NCBI RefSeq assembly: GCF_910596095.1 | Contig: NC_056540.1 | Span: 9,913,001 to 9,977,000 of the forward strand | DNA length: 64,000 nucleotides | Reading direction: 5' to 3' | From: Thunnus maccoyii | Lineage: Eukaryota; Chordata; Actinopteri; Scombriformes; Scombridae | In this document: positions 11,940-44,450 of the stretch, in pieces | How the letters are laid out: every line of letters begins with the position of its first letter | How positions within the stretch are numbered: position 1 is the first letter of the stretch | The notes under the pieces: model-generated | What the model was told of the DNA's origin: nothing | The model's database searches: none | Seen by the model: only the letters and a program-made list of their open reading frames with translations | Program-made: the position numbers and the translations under genes

Positions 11940-12300
11940 TGACGTGTTGAAGAAATTATTGTGGCTAAATGATACAGAGGGATTTAGCGTCTCATTTAAT
12001 CCCTGTGTCCTTACTGATTTTGGCCGGTGTTATGATCTCGTGGCATGTGTCATCTAATTCTATTTGGCTCGGGCTTAGGGCTTCTAATGATCTTCCACTT
12101 ATCACCCCTCTCTCTACAGTAGACACTCCTCAAAGTGTCTCTCCCAGCAACACTATAGCCCTCACACGACTCCTCTGGCGGCTGCATGGAGTGGGAATCT
12201 TTCAAGGCCCCTGAGAAAAACAGGAAGACTTGGGGTGATGGCAAGGGCAGGCAGAAAGATAAGATTTGTGTGCGTATTGTGCTCTTCAGCACAAGTACGA
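11940..12300. other. Intergenic, nothing recognised
   Basis: Unique-looking sequence of mixed composition; no exon, repeat family or RNA gene recognised. Confidence 0.5.
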
Positions 12301-12341
12301 TTGTGTGTATGTGTGTGTGTGTGTGTGTGCTTGTGTGTGTG
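12301..12341. repeat. (TG)n microsatellite, imperfect
   Basis: TG units broken by ATG and CTTG. Intergenic simple repeat. Confidence 0.85.
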
Positions 12342-12962
12342 ATTGCACGCCTCACAAAGGTATCTGTCCTGTCTGAGCCCACTTGCACCAGTCAAGAGTC
12401 AGGTCAGGCTCTAAAGCCCCTGGGATCAACATGTCATTGTTGCAGCTCAGTGTCACTGACATGTCCTCAGTGACATCATCACCCGGGGACACTGCACAGA
12501 TAATTCATCTCACTTCAATGCTCAGCTGAAGAGCCATTAGAGTCCACCTCTAATCAGAGTACAGAATAAAGTTGCCCCAACAACCTCATCAATGTTGCCT
12601 TTTTTCCCTCTGGGAGGTTCAGTGTGTTGGCGTAGGCCACTGCAGCTTTGATCATATATATATGTTTTAAGATATAGTACAGTAGCCCTGCATGCATGCA
12701 GGTCTAGCCTTCATAATGCCAGTGCTGGTGGAGAAACCTTCTCTCAAAGTGCCTTTATTTCAAATCTAGCAGTTGTCGTCATCGGTTTCTGGGAAAATAT
12801 GCTTATATTTGAACCATAGAAAATCACATTGAGATAACCTTATCTGGAGATAGAATGTTATCTGTCATCTTGATTATGTCATATGTTTTCAGCTGAGCGC
12901 AATTCTGTGCAGCTATGAATAGAGGCCATAAAAATCCTGAAGGAGGCCTGTAGTGTGCAATG

Positions 12963-12983
12963 CCCACACACACACACACACAC
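12963..12983. repeat. (CA)n microsatellite
   Basis: Ten CA units followed by ATACACATACATG. Confidence 0.85.
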
Positions 12984-13799
12984 ATACACATACATGCGCA
13001 GTAATTGTGACACGCCTTTAAAACAAAGACACAAGAATAATCACAGCTAATGCACATGCTTGTGCACATGTCCGCATACACGCTGGGAAACAAAAAGGAA
13101 GCATTGCACCCTTGCACAAACACACCTTTGGCAACCGAAGATATACACCAAAACAAACACACTTTAAACCCAGGGAGACAAACTCCTAAATCTGAGGATG
13201 TCCTTGTTAGTAAGCAGCCGAGGGTACACGAGTGCTCTCAGCCGCATCATCAAAGCCTCAGCAATTACTCCCATGCTCCCTCACTCTAGCATAAATCTGC
13301 TCTTATCTCGGCTCGCTGCAGGATCAGGGAATATCAGCTCCAGCATCTGCTCCATCTACAAACCCAGCCACTAAAAGCACAACAAAGTGGCTCTGCAGGC
13401 ATAAATAAAGGAAGGAGGGGCACCGGAAGAAGCGAGGGGGGCAATAGAGAGAATCAGAGAAAGAAAGATAGGCAGAGGGACGTATAGGGGTGTGTTCCTG
13501 CTTGTCTTATTTGCCCAGTGCCTTCGGGCTCATTCACAGTGCAATCTGTCAATCAGCCAGTCAAGAAAACTTCACTCAAACTGATTTCCAAGCAGCCTCT
13601 GCTCAGCTCAACCAGCAGGCAGGACAAATTCTTCACGGGAAATTAAGACATATGGAGAGTAAGAAGGCTGGGGTGAAAGGTCAGAGTTTAAGATTTAATG
13701 GTCAGATGGCAGATATGAAGTTAAGACAACTGTGTCATATTTATTAGAGGGGTTAAAAAGATCACTGACTCTGTTTGTCAGACTCCAGAGAAGTTACTG

Positions 13800-16700
13800 T
13801 GAGTAGGATCAAGGCCCCCCAGGAAACATTTTTTACAGTATTAACCCAGTTTGCTCAGAGAAGTCAGCAGATTTCAGGTGTTATCAAAGTTGCTCACACC
13901 TGGCTGAGGCAGCAGATATGACAGATGAACAGGTCTCCAAGCTATTTTTAGGAGGATGTTTATTTTCCTCGCGGCTGGACTAAAGCAACATCTTTCATTC
14001 TGACCTCTTTATCGCAGCTGTGACCCTGACCTCCCTCCTCCACCTCCTCCACCCAGTCTCCTGTACCTCCCTGTCCTCTCTGCATTTCCTCCTTTCCTCT
14101 CCTTGCCCTCTACTCCCATTCGCCTGGTTTCAACCACTCCCTGCTCTCCAAACACGGCCTGTGTGTGTGAACGGGAGGGTACCTGAAACATTTTTTTGTT
14201 TTTACATGATGTATAATGTAGATACTACTCAAATTTACAACTATTCAAGGCTACTCATACATGAGCTGTAAGCCGCAGCCCGCCGGTCGTGAATCAGTAA
14301 TCGAGACAAAATGTTACAAGTAAACGTTATGAGGAAATACCTCAGCTCCAGGTGCTGGCTGGGGGTCACGGGTGAGAGGTGAGGGGTCACACACTGCCCC
14401 TCAGGGCTCCCTGAACCTTGACCTCGCAAGACTGATGAATTGTGTGCTAACGAGGACCAGCTCTCTCTTACTGTGCCTGCACTCTCTCTTCTTGTCTAAT
14501 CCCCCCCCCCTCTTCTTTCCATTCTCCTGGGGTCTGATCCGGCAGCAGAATAGTTCTACTTATACCTGCTGAACCTTTAAAGTACCTCTCCATCTGTCGT
14601 CTCCCTTGGATTTATAATTGCCATCATATCACATTCAAACTAGGCACTGTCGCACTCTTACATAACTTAACCCCTATCTACCAGCGCATGCAATACTTAA
14701 GAATAGATTGAATAAATTATTATTGGGTGAGGTGTTAAATCTTGGCCAGCAATAGAAGTGCTCTCTTTCTAATGAGGCTCCCCTACCTCATCCTCTGGCT
14801 CATATCCTCGCAGAAGGGAAGTGAAAAAGCTAATCACGGGCACATGCATCAACCGTCTGCCCACACATGCGCAATGTGCATGCAGAAAAAACTCAGTGCA
14901 ACCCCACCCTGCGTGCATGCACGAACGGACACGGCACAAAGATGGACACTGCACACACATTTAGCACACATCTGCACGCTGGGCCATTTGCACAGTCACA
15001 TCATAGAGCCAATTAAAGAGATGAGTCTTATTAGCAGAGGTGTCCTGGCCCTCGTTAATCACTGGGGTTTCCTGGCAGGGGCTGGTGACATGCAGAGCTC
15101 TCCGTCATCTTTATGAGACCTGTCTCATCACGCCCTTATAAGACACTCATCCAAACTTTACTGAGACTCATGATTTAGCAGAGTGCCTTGGCCCAGAAAT
15201 GCGTTCAGTCAACTGTGGGTCACCTTTGAATGAGCTTCAAGGGATTCGAAAAATGGAAGCGTGGAAATGTAGGCCTTGTGTGGCGCATTTGCTACCTCAC
15301 AGGCTTGCATGTTTTGCAGAGTTTCCTCTAATTGAAAAACCATAATCTTGTTTCCCCTTCCTGCAGGGAAAACCATTATTATCCTCGCTGCACAGGCACA
15401 GGCCCACTGGGACGAGTGAAAGTGGCTCCGCAACAATGATGTGAGGTGAGGAGGAGAGAAGGTGCAGAGAATCAGATTCCAGGGTAAATATCATTCTGTT
15501 CCCAGCTGAAAACTCATCTTGTTTTCTCACTTTGCGGGGTCGAATGCCCTGCCTGGACCTCTGGACCACCTGCAGCTCTGCTGATGACAGATTCCCTCCA
15601 CACACTGGACCATCTCAGCCCTCAGTGCCAAAGAGAGACTAATCCTCCTGCCTCTGTGCTCTAAGTACAATAGTCCTGTCACTCGTTCACTCATTCAGCA
15701 CACCTTTAGCTGCTCCGCCTGTGTGTCAATGCAAAGAAAACCGACAGGAGGCAGACAGTGGGTTCCCACGGCGCTCTATTCATAGCTTACCACTGGAATC
15801 TGACCTGTTCTGGCCTGTCTCATGAAACCTGCTCCTCATAATTGAAGGGCATTGATCCTTTTTCTCATTTCACATTCACCTTGACATCTCTGTTATGGCC
15901 CAGAGACTGTCTCCTGTTAATCCAGGGGAGATTCTTTCCCTTTATTTAGTTACCAGATATTTTATCGGAGAGCACAGTGCATTGTTGAAATGATATGCAT
16001 CAGAAATGTCAAGGATATAGTGTACAGTAATGCACTCATGGGACACTAGAGGAGTCTGGAGTTGCTAAATGTGGACCTGGAAGTTGGTCTGTTTATGTGT
16101 GCGTGTTTGTCCATGTGCCTAATCTGAGGCTGGTCCTGGTAAATGATTTTCCGGGGTCAGCTGCTTTCCTCTGCCCTTACAAGCCGAGGAGATTACAACC
16201 AATGCACTCATTAATGATTTATCCACGGAATTAAAATTCTGCAGGTTTATCTTCTCGCAGAATGCTGGAAATAGTCTTGTCCTGCGTGTGCAAAAACTTT
16301 TCTCAGGGTTGTAATCAATTATAGGAAAGATCGGCTTCATTTAATGTAGAGCACAAACATGTACTTTTTAAATTGCCTTGAAACGCTGTTCAGATCCATT
16401 TTTAGATCAGTTCCCCCAGTGAACTCCACACATGCATGTGTGAATCACAGTTCCCTGTCCTCCTTGACCCTCTCTGAGGTCTTAACAACAGCAAACTGAT
16501 AGGGCCTGCTGGTTATCAGGAGTAAATAGAAGCTCTGCAGAGGCTCTGATTTTAACTAAACAGCCCTGACCCTCTGAAACACGACTCAACCCGACTTAGC
16601 CCAAGCAGATGTACTGCTGTGGGAGCAAATTATGAGAAAAGTAAAGGGGAAAAAATGTTTTGGCACATAAGCATGAGATGTGGACATGAAACACCTCCTC

Positions 16701-17540
16701 ATCTTTCATAAAACTGGTCTGACGGCATGACAACAGCAATACACTCATCTAAACTTTCTCTTTGGTCCTGTTTCTGTATGAACACTGCTAACAGCTCCTT
16801 ACAAAAAAGGGCTGACAGCTCAGAAGACAATCAAGCAGGGCTGCCGAGGTGCTTCTCTGTACATTATTCTGACAGGAGATATGTGACACAAGTAGACTTG
16901 CGTAGTGATAGATGAGTCTCTTCATGTATCACAGGCTGGACATGAAGGGGGCTCTCTGCCAGGTCCTATTCTAATACGCCTGCATTGATCTAAGCTCCTC
17001 TTTATTAATCATGCACTTAACACAGAAGTCTGTGTTGCTTTCATCCTTTCTTCTGTTACCTCATGTCCTCACTTTTATCATTACAGCAACTATGGCGCTC
17101 TTTGTCTCTGCAAGAACAAGACATTACTCTTGCTACAACAGGCCCTTTTGATAGTCAACACAAATGTAAAAGGTGTCACATACAGCGAGATACGTGCATT
17201 GAAGATGCAGAGTGCATGAGGACGGGCCTACATATTCATGGCCTTTGCAGCAAGGGTAAAGAGATACATATATTACAGTGACACCATGTACAGTGAGAGC
17301 ACTGCCATTGTGGGGAGAATAGATAGATTAGATCTTGCTAGGTCTATACTGCCCCCTTCTGCTGTTAAAACGAATAGCTTTTCATTCAGCTGGCGCTTTA
17401 GTGTCACACCTCCTGAACTAAATTTCACCCCAACATTGCATAAATCTGCAAAGGACAATTCAAGAATCTGGTGCAGCCTGGATCTGAGTAACCCAAGTAT
17501 TAAGTGTACTAAGGTCAGTGTGGTCAGTAAATAGTTGCCA
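13800..17540. other. Gene-free stretch with conserved-non-coding character
   Basis: This segment lies just downstream of the stag2 3' end. It has few microsatellites, balanced base composition and many homeodomain-like TAAT/ATTA cores, for example CTCGTTAATCACTGG near 15,053, GCACTCATTAATGATTTATC near 16,205 and GAGCCAATTAAAGAGATGAG near 15,006. No open frame is recognisable. It resembles conserved non-coding enhancer DNA, but only cross-species alignment could show that. Confidence 0.35.
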
Positions 17541-17559
17541 CAAAGGAAATGTGTTGATT

Positions 17560-17565
17560 TTTATT
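17560..17565 (-). terminator. stag2: stag2 poly(A) signal AATAAA
   Basis: A canonical AATAAA in the minus orientation. It is the most distal of the plausible signals before sequence character changes to the intergenic type. Confidence 0.6.
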
Positions 17566-19047
17566 CAAAAGTTACTGTCTCCAGACAAGTACAAATCAGA
17601 AAACAGAGTGACTGAAAGAGGATGGGATAATAGACAACAACTTAGAGTGTAGGCAAGAGTGCAGAAAAAAAAAATAAAACACAGAAATGGCTGAAAGGAA
17701 AGAAAGAAATTAAATTTTGTATATATACACACATGATCTAATAAGAATTTATACCAATGTAGTGGTAAGTAACAAACAATAAACAGTACTTTTTCCTTAA
17801 AAGAATTTTCTTTTTTACTTACATAAAATAATTAGGCAAAAACACATATAGGCTGTTCATCTACTTTATCACATTACATCTGACCACCTCATGTTTCATG
17901 TTCTAAGAAGCCAATTATCCATCTTTAAACATGACTGATCCTCTGACATGGAAGATTACTGTGAGAGAAGGTGACCTTCACAAGCATGTTTAAGGCTTAA
18001 GCATGGAATGACTACAAAATAAAAACCTCAGTAGACAAAACATTTCATTAAAACTTGTGTGTGACAAATATATGTCAAAATCTAAGCTTTGTCTAGCTGC
18101 CACAGCGCTGCTGAATAACTCATCTTCAGTATTGTCTGAATGACTACCTTTCACTTTTAACATTTGAAATTTTTAAGTATTTTGTGACAGGACTTTTTAT
18201 GTTGAGAAAACCTTAAAGCTGATTTCACAAATCTTTTCATTAGTTTTATCCAAACTAATTTACATGTAGGAAAAAAGGTAGAAACCCGAAGACATTATCA
18301 AGACAAAAAGAAAAAAAAAACAACATAAAAATACAAATTTAAAAATCTTCCTTGATGCATGGCTTTACATGCTTTCATTTTTTTTTTTTAGTTTACTTAC
18401 ACATTTCTCAAACTTTGTGACTGAAGGTTGAAAAGTTGAAAATAAGAAAACCAAAAGCACATATATAAAATCAGCACCGATTCATATATAACTTTTATTT
18501 AAAATGTAGAGATACCCATTTCAACATTATGCTGCTGGATTTTAAGAGAAAAAAGATGTGAATTTCTTGGACTGAGCTGCTTTCTGCCAGAGCCCACACA
18601 GTGGCACCACTGGGATAAAACTCTGCTCATTGTTAGGGGAAACATTTCTCTAGTAGATGGTGGTTAAGGAGTGGTCCAAATCTTGGGGTAAGCTCTAGGA
18701 CTTACTGCTTAACAGTGTGGAGCGTTCAGTGGACTCTGGGAATCTTCACAGCATAAAAGGGATCCGATTCTACGTGACATCTCACCATCTTAACCACCAG
18801 TGGTTATCAGGACCTCAAATCGGGCCCAACAACAGGGAAAAGAAACTTAAGAGATAGAGGGAGGGGGGAAAAAAAGAGCACAGAAACATAAAGACCTCCA
18901 TCCACTTGGCTAACACAGTACAAGCAAGCTACTACAGTCTGTTTATAAATTACTACTTCACACCTGGTAACTTACTACAATTGTAAAAAGGGTTAGACAA
19001 AAACAAAAAATGTTTCTTAAGTTAAACACACCAATTCATCCCCGTTT

Positions 19048-19067
19048 AAAAAAAAAAAAAAAAAAAA
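19048..19067. repeat. Homopolymer A20/T20 in the stag2 3' UTR
   Basis: A pure 20-base A run on plus, hence U20 in the stag2 mRNA. U-rich tracts in 3' UTRs can bind ELAV/TIA-type proteins; here only the composition is seen. Confidence 0.85.
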
Positions 19068-19390
19068 GGAAAAAGGAAAAAAAGCTATTATGGATTTTTC
19101 TTCAGACATGTCTCATTTCTAATAGGTTTGGGAGTGGCCTGTTACACTATTTCTGAACAGGAAGAGCTTACCCAAGATTATAAAAGTAAATATTTGAAAC
19201 AAAGTCCTCTCTGAGCAAGCAACACTGAGTGTGGGTTGTCATTGGTCCACGTGGAGTACAAGCCAGAATTTTTTTTGTTTTGTTTTTGCTTTTTCTTACA
19301 GAAAACACATCTGTTTTCGCATCTAAAATTCTCTTTAAATACAAAGCGCCTCTTCCGTTATCCCAGCGTCAAAATCATCTGGATATTAGC

Positions 19391-40022
<20,632 letters not shown>

Positions 40023-40106
40023 TTCTGTAACATCTTCTGGATAACTTCAACTTATGACTGGCTTGAGATCCTCAGAAAATACCAGACAGGCAAGGTTGCA
40101 TGTGAC
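40023..40106 (-). other. stag2: stag2 5' UTR part of the first coding exon
   Basis: The exon containing the ATG (40020-40022) extends upstream to a CAG acceptor after a pyrimidine-rich CTGTTTCACATTCCAG. Its 84 untranslated nucleotides have no in-frame upstream start that continues into the CDS. The start codon is chosen because MIAAPEIP is the invariant STAG2 N-terminus. Confidence 0.7.
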
Positions 40107-42139
40107 CTGGAATGTGAAACAGTAATTTAGAGAACCAAACATACAAACTTCTTACACATTTCAGCACAGCACAAACAATAAATGCCACAAAACCAAACAT
40201 CTACTGTGTACATGTTTGCAGAAAGCACATCCTCTGTAGTGAGCAAATGTTTCTTTGATGCCATTCAGAGAGAAAAAAAATGCTTCACATGGTAACAGGG
40301 GGCGTACACAAATGCTCCTGTCTGCTCAGCTATCTAGCCATTGGCTCCCTCCCTTTCTCTGCTCCCCTTGGTTTACAGACAACGTCATGCAAGGCAGATT
40401 GGAGTGTCTTCCTCAATGGCCAAATATGGCACTGCCCTATCCGCCCCATACATATCTGAACCAATCAAAAGACAGTATCAACATCAACAAGATACTGCAG
40501 GCCACAGAGAAACTATTGCATGGTTGTGATGTGTGGATTAGTGGCACATACATCAAAGGAAAACTTTTGAAATTTCGGGTTCTTACTTTGCCCGTAATTC
40601 AGAAAAAAGGACATGTTCCCTTAGCAGTCAAGGAAGCCAATAAAAGCACCCCAGGTATAACCGTTCTGTCTTGAAAGGCAAATATAAACTCCACCCATCA
40701 TGTACCCGCTCTGGGTGCGTCTTTCGGTCTTACCACACGTAGTGATGACATATAAGTGTGTCACTCTAAAAGTATAACAGCATTTACGGGTATTGAGTGG
40801 ACTTTCAGTAAAACTGCCGGCTATAAATCCAATGTAACGTTAGTCTAAAGATCCTCTCGCTCACAATAACCTGCAAATATAGCACACATGCCAAATTTAA
40901 GGTCTTATCCAGCTATTTTTAATGAATTTATGAATAATCGACGTAAAATTATCCACACCAGCAAAACATTCAGTCTACGAAGAACCATGCAACAACAGTA
41001 TTATATATGAGGTAGTAGGACTTAGAAAGTTTAAAACTAACTGTGATATTTATTAGGTTAGGAAGTCGTTAGCGTGCTTATTTCCTTGATAGTGGGGGGA
41101 TACTGCATGACAAGACGACGAGATTCTAGGGGTGTTGACTGAAAAAGTGGCGCCAAATCGGTCAGTGTATCTCATAAACTTGTTACTGCGAGGCTAGACT
41201 AGACGATCTTACACAGAACCAAATTGTAAAACCCAATAGTGTGGATTCATGCGAGTCAACTAAGCCACAAACTACCGGCTCCGTTCCCTCCACCATCGCC
41301 GACATGGCTACGCTCTTCGCCGGCTCCTGTCAAAATTGACACCGGTGCGCTGCTGGTGCTAAGCGCCACTAGCTAAGCAACCGAGGATTTTGACTTCTGG
41401 TTGATATTTGATAAAGTAAGCATGCGCTACTCAGTGCAAATACACTGCGATTTACCTTACAAGAAGGACGAAGGGCCTGTATAATGCATTCTTGTCAGAT
41501 ATAAGGGACACGCCAGCGTTTACTAACGCTATCGTAGTTGGACCATAATAACAAAACAACGCAAGCTCTACTGTACTAGCGCAAGCTAATATTAGCTAGC
41601 TAATACACAATAACCCTAGTCACCAATGTTTCCAAGGACAATAACTGCCTTCTATCTACATCCAAGCCGTGTCCAGTGCTCACCTTAAGACAAAGCAAAT
41701 GACCGTATTAGATATGCGACAATTAACGAGCTGAGAATAACTCCCACCGATTAGCTATGCTAACAGCTACTGCTAACGTTACCTAAAAAAAACATCACGT
41801 CCTTGCGTCCTCCATCTTGCCTCGGGAGTTCCAGCACCGTATTGCATAAGCAACAAACACTTTGTTTACAAATATATAAAGTGCAACTAAGTCGCTTTAA
41901 ACAATAAAACGATTCTTTGGGTTACGAACTAGATATTTTGCGCTACTGTACCAAAAATCCAGTTCGTTAGCGTGCTAACAACCGAAGTAGCCATGAACCG
42001 CGAGCTAGCGACGCGACTTGGTACAGGCAGACATCCGCGCTCTGGGCTCATCTGGAGCTAGCCTGGCTAGCGACACGGCTAGCAAAATACAAATCAACTA
42101 ACTTCCAGATAGCTCTCCGCCATTTTACAGCTAACTTAC

Positions 42140-42300
42140 CTTGTTGAGAAATGTAGTCCCGGCAGAACCGTAACTTTTACTATTCTTATTCAGCCTCCGT
42201 CTGAATCCCAATACAATGCTGTAAAAAGAGTTTAAAAGTCGCGGTCAGAGGCGGTTTCGGACGTTCTCTCACCCCGCTTGCTCCGTAGTTCGGTTTGTTG
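42140..42300 (-). other. stag2: stag2 5' UTR exon 1 and promoter region
   Basis: On minus, a GC-richer segment ends in a strong ACAAG|GTAAGT donor at 42,140, which fits a non-coding first exon splicing to the acceptor at 40,106. CpGs cluster here and just upstream. The transcription start itself cannot be placed; 42,300 is a nominal limit. The promoter is separated from the xiap poly(A) site by less than 1 kb. Confidence 0.5.
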
Positions 42301-43230
42301 TTTCGACGACCTGGGAGGAGGAAATCCTGATGCAGAGCTACCACCTAGCGGCCACAATACCAGTGTTAGATACACCGCTGAGGATCTGACACCCAGTGGC
42401 GACTGACACGTACTACATCTTAAGACTGCTGTGGTTTGTCCTCGCTTACAGGCTGCTGGAGGAAACGCCAAGAGAGACAACATTAAAAGTCTCAGCTATT
42501 TGGAACACTAAAAAGCTCGTTTTAAAGTAAAGTTGACTTTTAGCCACTATATCAAACGAGACAGCCCCTAAGTTGTGGTCTCAAGCCTCAGTCTCAATGC
42601 CTCCCTTCTACTGAGGTGTCCTTTATAAAGATCCTGATGTAAAATACTGATTTAAATGTCTCATTCCCATTAGTGTTGAACAAGAGGACAGGCATGAGGA
42701 GATCATTACTATCAGTGTGCAACTTCCTTCCGGTATTTGATATAACCTATAACTAAAATGAGTTTGAATTTGAATCCCCTTTGTGACACAGGAATATAAT
42801 TCATCCATATTTTCTTAAAACTGCCACATGGCACTAATCACTAATCCAGTTTACAGTAGGCTTTTAGAAAAGGTGACATTGACCACCTAACCCTCTGCAC
42901 CTCCATCTATCTATCTATAGTTACACTAGAGTGAAGTGTGCAGGTAATTCATGTAGATATCGCCTGCAAACTGCTTACCTAAATATCTTTTAAATAACTA
43001 AAATCTAAACAGTTTGGGTTTTTTTTGAAAGATTAATATCTACAGGTGCTCTTTGCAAAAGTCGGATCAAACCATAACTGAAAAAGGGGAGTGATTCTAG
43101 CTGATAAAATGTTATATAGCAAGAAAGTCCAGGATTTTTTTTAACACAGTTAGACAAACCAATTCTAAATAGACCAAATCCAACCAATTGTAGTTAAAAA
43201 TGCAAAAAATACTAGTAATCAAACAACATT
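42300..43230. other. stag2-xiap intergenic spacer
   Basis: About 0.9 kb between the stag2 promoter side and the xiap 3' end; both genes are on the minus strand. It is CpG-containing near stag2 and AT-rich toward xiap. There is a short TCTATCTATCTAT motif near 42,905. No other feature seen. Confidence 0.6.
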
Positions 43231-43836
43231 CAAAGTCCATTTAGTAAAATTTATTCACTCTTGATGACGTGACAGATTGCATTTTGGAATGGAAAAAAAA
43301 AGAACCACACTGATTAATTGCAGGCCCTAAATAAAAGGTGATTTTGTCAGTTATAAGTCTTTATGGATTCATTGATACATATTTAAAATGTCTATACAGA
43401 GCAGCACACATTGAATATAGTAAAACAAGAACACAGCAGACAAAAAGAGGACAACAACTGTAGAGTTCAATTAAACTGCTAAATTCCCAAAATAAAACAG
43501 CAAAATGAGTACATCAACCTAGAGAAAGGCACCTCTGGCAAGAAAATGGTTAAAGTCTTGTAGTGTGTATTTACAGGTAGTAGTACTCATTAATGGCCTA
43601 CAAAAATCAACATCAGCTATTTATGTCATCTGATCTCAATATTAACAACTATTTACCATCTCAGTGATTGTGAAAATATTGTTTTCTTTATACATTTATT
43701 CATCATTTTATTCCCCAACTCATACATACAACACCCTTAAATATATTACAGGTTATCTACAGTGAATATTAAAATACAATATTATAAAGATAGCCAGAAA
43801 GCAGCACTGAAATTTTGGCAAGAGTCCATGATTTCC
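43230..43836 (-). other. xiap: xiap 3' untranslated region
   Basis: AT-rich sequence after the TAA stop (43837-43839) with a canonical AATAAA (TTTATT on plus, 43250-43255) near the end, giving a predicted 0.6-kb 3' UTR. No frame or repeat of note. Confidence 0.65.
43250..43255 (-). terminator. xiap: xiap poly(A) signal AATAAA
   Basis: A canonical AATAAA on the minus strand, about 580 nt past the xiap stop codon. Confidence 0.6.
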
Positions 43837-44418
43837 TTAAGTCATATAGGTCTGGACCTTCTGTGTTATGGCTCCACAGCAGATTGGACACTTGCTGAGT
43901 GATGCTGAACACTCCCTGCAAGTGACCAGATGACCACATGGGATGAAGACGATACAGATATCTCTGTCCATACATACTTTACACAGTTTTTCCATTTGCA
44001 GCTTTCGTAGTTTCTCCAGTGGGTCCTCATCTGAAAAAAAAAAAAGAGTAAAACATCAAAATGTGTTTGCTCATATTTAAATCACTGCTCCTTAGGCTTT
44101 TTTAATGTAATCAGCTACAGTATTTATCTGTGCCCTGAACCTGGTTTAGCATACAGGAGTTACAGTATCTTGCTCACCTGTCTTGTAAGCATCACTCTCT
44201 GGTGTGTTGTTAATACAATCCTCCATTAGTGCTTCCAGCTTGGAGTAGCCTGTGCCTGTCCCGCTGATCTTCTCCAAAATGGTCTTCTCAACCACACTGG
44301 GGTCTAGACCCATCGCGATGGCCTTCTGAGCCATGGCAGACCGCAGCACCTCTGAACATAAAGAGGAAACATCAGTGTACACAACTACTTGTTTTATCCA
44401 GTTAAATTATCATTATTA

Positions 44419-44450
<32 letters not shown>

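Larger units (their letters stand above)
17540..19390 (-). other. stag2: stag2 3' untranslated region
   Basis: The region follows the TAA stop (19391-19393) on the minus strand and is AT-rich without interruption by introns or recognisable frames. It ends about 20 nt past a canonical AATAAA (TTTATT on plus, 17560-17565). The predicted 3' UTR is therefore about 1.85 kb. It contains a 20-base homopolymer at 19,048-19,067. Shorter isoforms using internal signals are possible. Confidence 0.7.

Noticed and set aside
1-17540. Search for SH2D1A or TENM1 exons next to stag2
   Set aside because: No SH2-domain, EGF-like, NHL or YD-repeat peptide was seen in any frame, so neither gene is annotated.
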